This document shows, in pieces, positions 28,529 to 37,549 of a stretch of 64,000 bases of DNA (within the stretch, counting starts at the first letter, position 1; each line of letters opens with the position of its first letter). This stretch comes from an uncultured Flavobacteriales bacterium (lineage in GTDB: Bacteria > Bacteroidota > Bacteroidia > Flavobacteriales > BACL11). The translations under genes and the position numbers were made by a program. Location: contig CAJXYM010000001.1 in NCBI GenBank assembly GCA_913063045.1, positions 1 through 64,000 of the forward strand, given 5' to 3'. The notes beneath the pieces are model-generated. The model was not told the origin of the DNA and made no database searches. It saw only the letters and a program-made list of their open reading frames with translations.

Positions 28529-29629
28529 TTACTTTGTTCTAATCTTCATTCCTGAAAAAGAACCTTTTATGGGATTTTTTAGAAGTCTATCTCCATCTTT
28601 TAGGCCAGAGATTATTGCGTTTTCTTCATTTATTTGAAGTATTTCTATTTCCTTTTCAAATAATTTACTATCAATTACTACAAAAACTTTGTTCTTGTTT
28701 AGTAGGCTTCTTTTAATCGAGAATGATTTTTGGTTTTCCCCAATTAGTACATCACCGTATACATACATTCCGCTAAAAACATTATTGTTTTTAACTTTAA
28801 TAAAAACACTCATGTTTTGTGAAGACGGGTTAATCGTTTTGTTTATTCTAGAAACTGAACCTTTCCATTGGCCATTTACATCATCTGAGTATAGAATAAC
28901 GGTCTGATTCTTTTTAAGCATCAAAGTGTTTTTGATATTAGTACTAGATTCGAACTCTAGATTCTTTGGGTCCTGGAAATTCCCAATTTTCTGACCCAAA
29001 GTGACTGGAGTTCCTGATGTAATGCTCACTTCACTTAACACCCCATTAAAGCTGGATGTTATGATATGCTTATTTAGTTCTTCTTCTAGTACTTTTGCTG
29101 CGTAATATGTCGTGTAAAAATTTTTCCCTGATAAATAGTTTCTTAGTTGGATGCTTTTTATTTCCGGTATTTTTGGTAATGGCTTGTTAAATTGAATATT
29201 ATTCATAAAATCTAACCAAATTTCATAAGAATTTGGGTAGTCAAACTTGATTTCTGATACAAGTCTTGAAATCTGATTTAATAATACACTTTTTCTACTA
29301 TTTAGATTATTCTCAACTTTACTGTATTTAATGAAGCCAAGCGTGTCTCCCGAGTTAAATTGCATTCCTGTTTTAAAGTTTTCGCCAAAAAACACTCCGT
29401 TAGTTTCGCTAATTACATCAAATGTATTTACAGCTTGTAATTTTCCATATACAGGAACCTTTATCATATTACTTGTTAGCTTAACTATTTCTGTACTTAT
29501 AAGTTTTGTCGATACTGTCAATTTATTAATACTTGCTTCCTGTTTAAAACTCATTATTAGTTTTACAAATAAATATGCTATAAGGATAATTACCGCTGTT
29601 CTTATTATTTTTCTTTTATTTTCTTTCAT
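28529..29629 (-). CDS. RND efflux periplasmic adaptor (HlyD/MFP family)
   Basis: A 366-residue membrane-fusion protein: N-terminal membrane anchor (IIRTAVIILIAYLFVKLIMSF), beta-barrel and lipoyl-like halves (VYGKLQAVNTFDVISETNGVFFGENFKTGMQFNSGDTLGFI and FNGVLSEVSITSGTPVTLGQKIGNFQDP), and a helical hairpin between them. It bridges the RND permease and TolC channel. It is the first gene of the efflux operon, 2 bp before the permease gene, with a candidate -7 element 73 bp upstream. Confidence in the family is high; the cargo of the pump is not deducible. Confidence 0.9.
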   Translation of the reverse strand: MKENKRKIIRTAVIILIAYLFVKLIMSFKQEASINKLTVSTKLISTEIVKLTSNMIKVPVYGKLQAVNTFDVISETNGVFFGENFKTGMQFNSGDTLGFIKYSKVENNLNSRKSVLLNQISRLVSEIKFDYPNSYEIWLDFMNNIQFNKPLPKIPEIKSIQLRNYLSGKNFYTTYYAAKVLEEELNKHIITSSFNGVLSEVSITSGTPVTLGQKIGNFQDPKNLEFESSTNIKNTLMLKKNQTVILYSDDVNGQWKGSVSRINKTINPSSQNMSVFIKVKNNNVFSGMYVYGDVLIGENQKSFSIKRSLLNKNKVFVVIDSKLFEKEIEILQINEENAIISGLKDGDRLLKNPIKGSFSGMKIRTK

Positions 29630-29701
29630 TTTAACTTTCTCTATGTAGAATATTTTTTGTGAGATAAACTAGATCTAATTTTTACCTAATTATTTTTTTT
29701 T

Positions 29702-29709
29702 CAAAGATA
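29702..29709 (-). promoter_or_regulatory. -7 promoter element of the RND efflux operon
   Basis: Reads TATCTTTG on the minus strand (TAnnTTTG). It lies 72 bp before the adaptor ATG in the 159-bp divergent gap shared with the MltD-like gene at 29789. No clear TTG at -33. The long leader leaves room for regulation, but no operator or repressor gene was recognised. Confidence 0.42.
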
Positions 29710-29788
29710 TTTACAAATAAACATTTACACGTTAATAATTGAATTTTTTTTATGTTTTTTAGCTCATGGAATTATTCAGATTTGCATC

Positions 29789-31108
29789 ATGTTAAGGTTA
29801 ATTATTTTTTCTCTTCTTTTCTCTCAAAATATTTTGGGATCAACATCTTTTAAATATAATTTTTCTTTAATAGACTCAGTTCAATTTATCTCTGATTCTG
29901 CTAAGACAGATTCTATTCTTTCTGAAGCTTTAGACTTTAAAAAAGCTTTACAGGTTTTAAATGATAAATCTCAAATTACTTATGAATTAAATACTTATGT
30001 TGAAAGCTCTATAAATAAATATCTTATTAACACATCTCTTATTTCTCGTATGCTAGGATTAGCAAAATATTATTTCCCAATTTTTGAAAGTTCTCTAGAC
30101 AAGTATGACCTCCCTCTTGAGCTTAAATATTTAGCAATTGTTGAATCTGCATTAAACCCAAGAGCAAAATCAAGATCAGGAGCAAGAGGACTCTGGCAAT
30201 TTATGTACCCCACAGGAAAAGAATACGGCTTAAATGTTACTTCTTATGTAGATGAGCGTCTCGACCCTTTAAAATCTACTGAAGCAGCGTGTAAATACTT
30301 TATTAAACTTTTCGATACTTTTGGAGACTGGAATCTTGTTTTAGCTGCTTATAATGCAGGGCCTGGCTATATCCAAAGAAAAATATATTCTACTGGTTTA
30401 AATAATTACTGGGAACTTAGGCCGTACATAAGAAAAGAAACAAGAGGCTATATTCCAAAGTTTATGGCTATTTCTTATTTAATGGAAAACTATGAAACGC
30501 ATAATATTAAAATTAAAAAGTATAATGTTATTTTCGAAAACATCGATACTGTTCTGCTAAAACAACAAGTCCAGTATAATGTTTTATCTGAGTTGCTCTG
30601 TGTTTCTGACCAAACAATTAGTTACCTTAATCCCTCTTTCAAAAACAAGATTATTCCTAAAAACTCATTTGTTTATTTACCAGAATTTGCTGCCAATGAC
30701 TATTTGCTAAATACTGATGCCTGTTCTAAATTTATAAGTAGTGTAGCGAACAAAGAAATTTTAATTGATGAAAAGCGTATTCTATATTATGTTGAGCCTG
30801 GTGATTATCTCGGTAAAATTTCTAGAAGGTTTGATGTTAATATTTTTCAAATTAAAAATTGGAATAAACTTAAATCGTCTAAACTTAATATTGGAGATAA
30901 GTTAGTGCTATATGTTAGAGATGATATTGAAATTAAAGACAATAAAATTATTAATACTCATCATGAATATATTGTAAGAAAAGGAGATACCTTATGGGAT
31001 ATAGCGAAAAAGTACAAGGGACTTAGTGTTTATAAAATTAAAATTGTAAATAATTTAAAATCTGACAATCTTAAGCCAGGTTCTAAAATTTTAATTCCAA
31101 TAACATAA
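29789..31108 (+). CDS. MltD-like membrane-bound lytic transglycosylase with two LysM domains
   Basis: A 439-residue exported enzyme: signal peptide (about 1-18), a GH23 SLT domain (about 90-240) and two C-terminal LysM modules (about 332-378, VEPGDYLGKISRRFDVNIFQIKNWN; and about 396-439, VRKGDTLWDIAKKY). The catalytic glutamate is E119 in AIVESALNPRAKSRSGARGLWQF, followed by the conserved LAAYNAGPGYI. It cleaves the glycan strands of peptidoglycan non-hydrolytically, giving 1,6-anhydro-MurNAc ends, and LysM binds glycan. There is no lipobox, so it is probably periplasmic. It is followed after 1 bp by the DUF4837 lipoprotein gene, a pairing I recognise from flavobacteria. Confidence 0.93.
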   Translation: MLRLIIFSLLFSQNILGSTSFKYNFSLIDSVQFISDSAKTDSILSEALDFKKALQVLNDKSQITYELNTYVESSINKYLINTSLISRMLGLAKYYFPIFESSLDKYDLPLELKYLAIVESALNPRAKSRSGARGLWQFMYPTGKEYGLNVTSYVDERLDPLKSTEAACKYFIKLFDTFGDWNLVLAAYNAGPGYIQRKIYSTGLNNYWELRPYIRKETRGYIPKFMAISYLMENYETHNIKIKKYNVIFENIDTVLLKQQVQYNVLSELLCVSDQTISYLNPSFKNKIIPKNSFVYLPEFAANDYLLNTDACSKFISSVANKEILIDEKRILYYVEPGDYLGKISRRFDVNIFQIKNWNKLKSSKLNIGDKLVLYVRDDIEIKDNKIINTHHEYIVRKGDTLWDIAKKYKGLSVYKIKIVNNLKSDNLKPGSKILIPIT

Positions 31109-31109
31109 T

Positions 31110-31991
31110 ATGAAATTAAAATATTTATACCCCTTATTATTTCTTTTTTCATGTTCAGATTCTGAAATTACCTTGCCTGACTCTACTGGTTCTTTTGACG
31201 AAATAATTGTAGTAGTTAATGATGCCGAGTGGGATGAAACATTTATAGAGATTGCTAAGTACTATTTTGAAAGTGAGCTAATTGGAGTAGGGAATTCCGA
31301 GAAAGATTTTAAAATATTACAAATAAATAAGTCAGAATTCTCTTCTTTATTAAAAACTCACAGACATATTTTTTTAATTTCTAAGAAACCATTTGCTAGC
31401 TTTAGAAATAAATGGGCGAATAATCAATTGGTAGTAAATTTTAACAATACTGATTCATTAACTTTTTCTAATAGCTCTAGCAAAGCAAAAAAGATAATTT
31501 CAAGATTTAATAAAAAGAATTATAAAAAAAAGATTAGAAAATCTTTAAACATTGAAGCGATTAATCTCTTAAATAATAAGTTTGATATTAATGCCTCTAT
31601 TTCCTCTGATTATACTATTTCTTTAGATAGTACTAATGTTTTTTGGCTTTCTTACAATCCTAGTAAAAAAGAACAAATTAAACAGCTTATTTTTTTAAGT
31701 GTTGATTCTCTTGATTTAATTAGCCCACATGTAATTATTAATAGGACTTTGTTTAAATATTTAAAGGGAGCTCCTGAAAATTCTTATGTTAAACTTGAAG
31801 ATAATTATCCGTTGACTTTTGATGATGATTTTTATAGAGGATTATGGAAACTTCATAATGGTTTTATGGGAGGTCCAATTATGATTAAATTTATCAAAAA
31901 TAAAAATTCTTTTTATTTAATGATTGCTGTTATCTTTGCTCCTAATTCCGCTAAAAGAACATACATTAAAGAAATAGAAGCTATTTTATAA
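31110..31991 (+). CDS. DUF4837 family lipoprotein
   Basis: A 293-residue predicted lipoprotein: N-terminus LKYLYPLLFLFSCSDSE with lipobox LFSC and acylated Cys at residue 15. The body shows the DUF4837 pattern: SFDEIIVVVNDAEWDE at about 28-43, RHIFLISK near 85, an arginine/lysine-rich middle, and LWKLHNGFMGGPIMIKF with a final YLMIAVIFAPNSAKR segment. The function is unknown. It starts 1 bp after the MltD-like transglycosylase gene, so a role tied to peptidoglycan turnover or outer-membrane anchoring is plausible (inference). It ends overlapping the convergent secreted-propeller gene by 11 bp. Confidence 0.82.
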   Translation: MKLKYLYPLLFLFSCSDSEITLPDSTGSFDEIIVVVNDAEWDETFIEIAKYYFESELIGVGNSEKDFKILQINKSEFSSLLKTHRHIFLISKKPFASFRNKWANNQLVVNFNNTDSLTFSNSSSKAKKIISRFNKKNYKKKIRKSLNIEAINLLNNKFDINASISSDYTISLDSTNVFWLSYNPSKKEQIKQLIFLSVDSLDLISPHVIINRTLFKYLKGAPENSYVKLEDNYPLTFDDDFYRGLWKLHNGFMGGPIMIKFIKNKNSFYLMIAVIFAPNSAKRTYIKEIEAIL

Positions 31992-34521
31992 TTAGCTTAT
32001 CTCTTTTTAAAGTTTTCCTTTTTGTTTTAAACTCAATTATATAGCACCCTTTTTTAAGTTTGCTAACATTGATCTTACTTGCCATTTGTGAGCTTAAAAT
32101 CAATTTACCTGTAACTGTATAAATATTTAACATTTCTACAGTACTTATATCACCATTAAAATAGATTATAGTACTTGCTGGATTTGGATAGAAATCTATT
32201 GAGTTGACTGTTATTTCATCTAAATTAGTTGAGACTGAATTTACATCACTTTCCCAAATTCCTCTTCCAAATGTTGCAGCCCTTATTTTACCTATTCCAT
32301 ATTGAATTTCTAACTCTTGTACTACTACATTTGGTAGCCCACTCATGTAAGGCATCCATTCCGTCATAGTATTATCTTTATGATATACACCAACATCAGT
32401 TCCAATATACAAATCATCTTTTGCAAGTTTTTGATGAATTATACAATTTACAGGCAGATTTGGAAGATTAGTTCCAGAAATATTAGTCCAGCTATTTCCT
32501 CCATCTAGTGATTCATAGACTTTTTTATTTGCATTATATTCTGAAAATGTTACCCAAACTCTATCCGCATCATCGTTTGAAACAGTAATGTCAGAAATAT
32601 TAAAGTTTGGTAAGCCTTGCTTGATATTAGTCCATGAATTCCCACCATCTTTTGTCATTTCTATTCTTGTATACGAAGATGCATATATATAGTCTTGATT
32701 TGAAGGCGCCAATGCTATTGTTTGTAATAATGCCCCATTACTAATATTATATGTTAGTGAGTCCCAAACACCTCCTCCAGTTTGAGATGAGTATACTTCT
32801 TTATATCCAGCTACAATTAGATTATTATTGGCAGGGTGAATTTTCCAAGGTGTTACCCATGCTCCACCATAGCTAACAGGTTCGACATTATCCCAATTAT
32901 TTCCTCCATTATACGTCTTTCTCAAACCTCCATATTGTGATGTTGAATAAATAATATCTTCATCGTATGGGTCAATTGCACACTCCATTCCATCTGAACC
33001 TCTAATTGCATCCCACACACCTGAGGTAAGCATTTCTGTCCCATTATCTTGTGCTCCAGCTACAACTCTAGTTGTATTAGTCTCAGATAATCCAAGCTTG
33101 TAGAATTGTGATATTTCTAATCCATCACTAATATCTACCCATGTATTTAAAGTGTTCATATACTTGTAAAAACCACCATCATTACCTGCATATGCGATAT
33201 TATTTAATGGATTAAACTCCACAGCATGTTGATCAACGTGCATGTAAGAATAATTATTACTGTTTCCGCTACTTGCCTCTATGCCCCATGATATACCACC
33301 ATCTGTTGTTTTCCAAAGATTAATTCCACCAACATAAATTAGATTTTCATCTTCAGTGGAAACTCCAAGGCTTAAATCGTACCATGACTGTCCTCCAGTG
33401 CTACTTCCATCTGTAGCACGACCTAGAATATTTGGACTATCAGATTGAAGGCTCCATGATGATCCTTGATCAATAGATTTATATAGCCCATGATAGCTAT
33501 AATCATTTGCAGAAAACAATACATAAACAACGTCAGGATTTGCAGGTGTAACAGCTAACAATGGGCGTGACCTACTAGATGCCGTTATTCCGTTATTATT
33601 CCAAATCCATGTTGCCCCACCATTTACAGATCTAATTACTTTGGAACCTCCAAATGTTTGTTTTACTGCATATATAATTGATGGATTTGATGGGTGAAGC
33701 TCAATATCTCTAAATCTACCTACTAATATATTTCCATTTATATCCGTCGCTTGTATAAAAGAGTTAGCCCCATCTCCGCTAATAAGTATATGGTTATCGG
33801 TAACAACATAAATACTATCTGTATAATTAGGGTTAATGATAACCTTATTAATTTTACTTTGCGAAGTTATATTATAGCTTATTGCTGTTGTATTCCAGCT
33901 AACACCATAATCATTAGATTTCATTAGTCCAATACTATAGGTGTCATCAGCATGAGCATCGCCAGTTGCAATATACATTTCTTGAGAATTATTAGGATTT
34001 ATTGCAATTGAAGAAACGCCAATTACTGGTAAATCATCCGTAGATGTTGTCCAATTTGAGCCACCATCTACACTCTTCCATAGGCCACCTCCTGGTGATC
34101 CAACCCATATTATATTTTGATCTATAGGATCAAAGGCTATACAGTTAATTCTACCATTTCCTCTTTTTTTTCCATTAGAAAGGATAATTGGTGTATTAAT
34201 AGGCCCAAGTGCTGTCCAGTTTGAAGATGTGTTTGACTTGAAATTACCATGTTTTTCTTTTTCTTTTTCCCATTCTTTATAAAGCTGGTCAAAAGGAAAT
34301 TCTTTATTTCCAGACACTCTTTGAAGAACAAAATCAATATTCCTTGCATAAGGATTATACCCATTTCCTTTTGTATATGTATTTTTTTCTTTGTAGGCAT
34401 TAAAGGCATTAAACTTTTCTTCATATGTTGCATTAGGATTATTAGATAATAGTTGATCTTGCCAACTTTGACCATAAGAAAGTGATATTGAAAATAATAT
34501 TAGAATAATAATACGAGTCAT
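31981..34521 (-). CDS. Secreted Asp-box (sortilin/BNR-like) propeller protein with type A T9SS sorting domain
   Basis: An 846-residue exported protein. After the signal peptide (about 1-17) and a short helical region come at least eight Asp-box-like turns of the form S-x-D-G-G-x-x-W: SVDGGSNW, SNDYGVSW, SVNGGATW, SIDQGSSW, TTDGGISW, TYNGGNNW, TKDGGNSW and SLDGGNSW. This pattern builds sialidase/Vps10/photosynthesis-factor-like propellers. The C-terminus (DFYPNPASTIIYFNG, then LNIYTVTGKLI and a KLKKGCYIIEF block) is a type A T9SS sorting domain. No sialidase RIP motif or catalytic residues were recognised, so an adhesive or scaffold role is as likely as enzymatic activity. It lies 11 bp after the TonB-dependent receptor gene and may be in the same operon. 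Confidence 0.86.
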   Translation of the reverse strand: MTRIIILILFSISLSYGQSWQDQLLSNNPNATYEEKFNAFNAYKEKNTYTKGNGYNPYARNIDFVLQRVSGNKEFPFDQLYKEWEKEKEKHGNFKSNTSSNWTALGPINTPIILSNGKKRGNGRINCIAFDPIDQNIIWVGSPGGGLWKSVDGGSNWTTSTDDLPVIGVSSIAINPNNSQEMYIATGDAHADDTYSIGLMKSNDYGVSWNTTAISYNITSQSKINKVIINPNYTDSIYVVTDNHILISGDGANSFIQATDINGNILVGRFRDIELHPSNPSIIYAVKQTFGGSKVIRSVNGGATWIWNNNGITASSRSRPLLAVTPANPDVVYVLFSANDYSYHGLYKSIDQGSSWSLQSDSPNILGRATDGSSTGGQSWYDLSLGVSTEDENLIYVGGINLWKTTDGGISWGIEASSGNSNNYSYMHVDQHAVEFNPLNNIAYAGNDGGFYKYMNTLNTWVDISDGLEISQFYKLGLSETNTTRVVAGAQDNGTEMLTSGVWDAIRGSDGMECAIDPYDEDIIYSTSQYGGLRKTYNGGNNWDNVEPVSYGGAWVTPWKIHPANNNLIVAGYKEVYSSQTGGGVWDSLTYNISNGALLQTIALAPSNQDYIYASSYTRIEMTKDGGNSWTNIKQGLPNFNISDITVSNDDADRVWVTFSEYNANKKVYESLDGGNSWTNISGTNLPNLPVNCIIHQKLAKDDLYIGTDVGVYHKDNTMTEWMPYMSGLPNVVVQELEIQYGIGKIRAATFGRGIWESDVNSVSTNLDEITVNSIDFYPNPASTIIYFNGDISTVEMLNIYTVTGKLILSSQMASKINVSKLKKGCYIIEFKTKRKTLKRDKLIIK

Positions 34522-34532
34522 CTGTAAAAGTG

Positions 34533-36845
34533 TTAAAAATTAGTTGTTAAAGATACAACAAAATTTCTTCCACTTGAGCTCAAGCCAGATCCAAAGGTTT
34601 TATAATGATTATCTAAGATATTTCTTAATTCCCCCGATACAGTTGTTTTTTTGTCTAATTTTTTTATAAACTTTATACCTACAATATTCCAACTAGGAAC
34701 TCCTTCTGAAGTAGCTTCTTCTATATTATCAACACCATTACTATCAAATTTTTCTATATCTTTTTTAGCATTAAAGTCCCAGTTAATTTGAAGTGAATAA
34801 TTTTCTTTTAGATATGTAAGGTTTGATTTTATTGTCAGAGGAGGAATATGAGCTAATGGATTATTTTCAAAATCGATACCCTCACAAATATTAATTATGT
34901 TTTCAGATCTAATTTTTTTATTAAACTTAATATCTGCACGAATATTCAAACCCTTTATAGAAGCAGAAGATATATTTTGATTAGTCTGAATTTGCATTAA
35001 CTCTCCTTCATACATTATCGAATCTAGATTATTTATTGATGCGTTTCTTCTTTGAATAGCATCTTTAATCTGTGTATGATAGAATTGAGTATTTATTTTG
35101 ATAATTTCTTTAATTTTAAAACTTATACCATATTCAAAGTTTAATGTTTTTTCAGGAGCTAATGTATTGCTCGGGATAATTACTAGCCCACTTGTTTTTG
35201 AAAAAACTTTTCCAACATCATCTACATTAGGGTTTCTAAAACCATTAAAAAATGATGAGTGTAATTTTAAGCTATTATTAATTTTTATTTTAACTCCAAA
35301 TGATGAGATTAATCCCTTATTGTTTAATTCAATATTGTTGAATGGCAACTGAAAAGTGCTTGTATCGTTAAACTGTGAGGTTAATTTATTTATATTAAAT
35401 CTTTCACCCATATATAGGTCAATTTTACTATTTAATTTATAGTGTATTTGCCCAAAAAATGATACGTCTATAAGTTCACTACCTCCATCAGGGTATCTAC
35501 TAGTATTATAAAAAATATTCTCATCTTCATCTTTTTTATTAGCTATAGATTCTACGCCTTGTTTCCTTAAGGATGTGCCGTAATTAATTTTTGTTTTTCT
35601 AATTAATTTCTTAACATCTATATTTATATCAACAATGTTTACTTTTTCTAATCTATTTGATAGTAATTGCTCGTTTGTCTTTTGCTGGTTTCTCGATTCT
35701 TCAATCTTCTGCCACCCAAATTGTATTAAAAGTTCGTCCGAGAGTATAGTTGTATCTTTTTTTATATAGTTTAAGCTTTGCGTTATTTTTTTTTGTGGAC
35801 CATAATACCAATATTTATATTTTCTCTCTCCATTCGAGATGTCATTTAATTTATCGAATCTGTTAATGTTTGATGTTGATGATATTTGAGTATTTAAAGA
35901 AAGTGCTGTATTTTTAGAAATGTCTATTTTAGTTTTTTGTAGTAAATCATATTTATCATAAGAGGTGAAAAGTTGCTCATTGTCATTTATAACATGATTT
36001 TCCAATCCCCAATTCTCATAGCCATGATTTCTTTTGTTACCCATCTTTAAGTTCCCCATAGAACTTATAGAGAGTCCATTTATGTATGAGATGTTATTTA
36101 TTTTATTTTGCCCAAGATAGTTCATTGTGACGCTGTTACTCGAGCTCTCATATTTTTGATTAAAAGTATTAGTCTTTTCTTTTTTAATTTTTATTGTATT
36201 TATTGTTATTGCACCACCCATCGCCCCATCACCAAAGACTATTGCCGCTGGGCCCGTAACAGTATTTATATTTTCAACAAAAAATGGGTTTATTGATGAA
36301 GAGCTTTGAACGTGACCACTTCTGTAAATAGCATTATTTATAGGCAATCCATCGACAACAATTAAAAGTCTACTTGCCTCCATTCCTCTAAAATTTGGAC
36401 TTCCACCGCCACTTTGGCTCTCCTGAACGGTAATCCCGCTTGTTGTTTTAAGAATATCGGATATATTATTTGAAAAAATTTCTTGTACTTCTTTTCTTTC
36501 AATTTTTTTAAACTCTCCAATGTTAATTAGAGGCTCTTTTTCTATTGAGAAATTCACCCCCTCAAGTAAGTATGATTTTATTGTAAGGTATAAAGTGTCT
36601 TTTAGTGAGCTTTTTTTACTAATCTCTTTAATATATCCTATATGATTAATATTTAGCAGGTCATCATTGCTAAAAATATTTAACTTTATTAGCCCATTTT
36701 TATTTGTTGTTGAGCCATTTTGCTTTGAAGTAATATGTACACCTTTTATTGCTTTTCCCGTTAATTTATCTGCTATTATTAGATCTTGAGACAATAATGC
36801 TTTTGAGAAAATTATTATTATTATTAATACGATTACTTTCTTCAT
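34533..36845 (-). CDS. TonB-dependent outer-membrane receptor
   Basis: A 770-residue outer-membrane transporter: signal peptide (about 1-19), an N-terminal carboxypeptidase-regulatory-like Ig domain (about 20-95, ADKLTGKAIKGVHITSKQNGSTTNKNG), and a plug domain (about 110-220). The plug includes NISDILKTTSGITVQ, SPNFRGMEASRLLIVVDG and FGDGAMGGAITI. A 22-strand-type barrel ends in the expected aromatic residue (SLTTNF). It is not a SusC, because the CarboxypepD-like domain is short and no SusD follows. The ligand is unknown; it could be a siderophore, vitamin or peptide. It overlaps recO by 1 bp (TAATG) and is followed 11 bp later by the secreted propeller gene. Confidence 0.92.
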   Translation of the reverse strand: MKKVIVLIIIIIFSKALLSQDLIIADKLTGKAIKGVHITSKQNGSTTNKNGLIKLNIFSNDDLLNINHIGYIKEISKKSSLKDTLYLTIKSYLLEGVNFSIEKEPLINIGEFKKIERKEVQEIFSNNISDILKTTSGITVQESQSGGGSPNFRGMEASRLLIVVDGLPINNAIYRSGHVQSSSSINPFFVENINTVTGPAAIVFGDGAMGGAITINTIKIKKEKTNTFNQKYESSSNSVTMNYLGQNKINNISYINGLSISSMGNLKMGNKRNHGYENWGLENHVINDNEQLFTSYDKYDLLQKTKIDISKNTALSLNTQISSTSNINRFDKLNDISNGERKYKYWYYGPQKKITQSLNYIKKDTTILSDELLIQFGWQKIEESRNQQKTNEQLLSNRLEKVNIVDINIDVKKLIRKTKINYGTSLRKQGVESIANKKDEDENIFYNTSRYPDGGSELIDVSFFGQIHYKLNSKIDLYMGERFNINKLTSQFNDTSTFQLPFNNIELNNKGLISSFGVKIKINNSLKLHSSFFNGFRNPNVDDVGKVFSKTSGLVIIPSNTLAPEKTLNFEYGISFKIKEIIKINTQFYHTQIKDAIQRRNASINNLDSIMYEGELMQIQTNQNISSASIKGLNIRADIKFNKKIRSENIINICEGIDFENNPLAHIPPLTIKSNLTYLKENYSLQINWDFNAKKDIEKFDSNGVDNIEEATSEGVPSWNIVGIKFIKKLDKKTTVSGELRNILDNHYKTFGSGLSSSGRNFVVSLTTNF

Positions 36846-37549
36846 TATCTTAAAGATTCTATTATTTCATGTGATTTTAGATTGTCTAAATTATAATGAT
36901 GTGCTTTATAGTATTGAATAATAATTTTTAGTAGAGTTTTCCTATCTTTATAATGCAACTCACCTCCATTATTTAATAATATTTTTTTAAGATTATTTAA
37001 GTTTTTACCAGAAATGATATTCTCTGTAATTATTGCAGATGGAATAAATGAAGCTGTTTCTAAGTCAAAAAAATCATAATTCATATTTTCTTTTGAAGGA
37101 TAAAATCCTAAAAAGTAGGTGAGTGATAGCAGGAACGAAATTGCATAATTAACGCTTATTTTTTCATCATTATTAATTATTTGTGTCTCTGTCCAAATGA
37201 AATCGAAAATTCTCTGGTCTTTTTCTCCAACAACTAGAATTTTCGTTAATACTTCTGCCATAAAAACTCTCAATAATTGTTTATTAATATTTAAATAACT
37301 ATTCTCTAACGAACATGCCAGTCCTATCTCTTTTAATATGTGAACTTCGCTCTTGTTGTTTGTTTGAGCGCTTAGGCTAATTAGGCTTAAACTTTGTAAT
37401 AAAGATATTTTATTTTTAGATTTTTTCCCTCTTCCTCTTTTTACAGAAAACGATAATAAACCAAAGTCTTCTGTAAATATTTTTGCTATTATTGATTCTT
37501 CACCATACTTATATTTTACTAATGAAATGCCTCGTGTTGAATAATGCAT
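36845..37549 (-). CDS. recO: DNA recombination/repair protein RecO
   Basis: A 234-residue protein of the RecFOR pathway that loads RecA on SSB-covered single-stranded DNA. The N-terminal OB fold is clear (STRGISLVKYKYGEESIIAKIFTEDFGLLSFSVKRGRGK, then LLQSLSLISLSA). The helical C-terminal region contains LRVFMAEVLTKIL. The usual C-terminal zinc-finger cysteines are absent, as in many Bacteroidota RecO proteins. Start and stop codons overlap by 1 bp with the PorZ-like gene before it and the TonB receptor gene after it (TAATG on both sides), so a DNA-repair gene is translationally embedded between two envelope genes. Confidence 0.9.
   Translation of the reverse strand: MHYSTRGISLVKYKYGEESIIAKIFTEDFGLLSFSVKRGRGKKSKNKISLLQSLSLISLSAQTNNKSEVHILKEIGLACSLENSYLNINKQLLRVFMAEVLTKILVVGEKDQRIFDFIWTETQIINNDEKISVNYAISFLLSLTYFLGFYPSKENMNYDFFDLETASFIPSAIITENIISGKNLNNLKKILLNNGGELHYKDRKTLLKIIIQYYKAHHYNLDNLKSHEIIESLR

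Noticed and set aside
28941-28960. A GATTCGAAC-like sequence resembling the T-arm of a minus-strand tRNA
   Set aside because: It is inside the efflux adaptor coding sequence, and no acceptor or anticodon arm can be paired around it.
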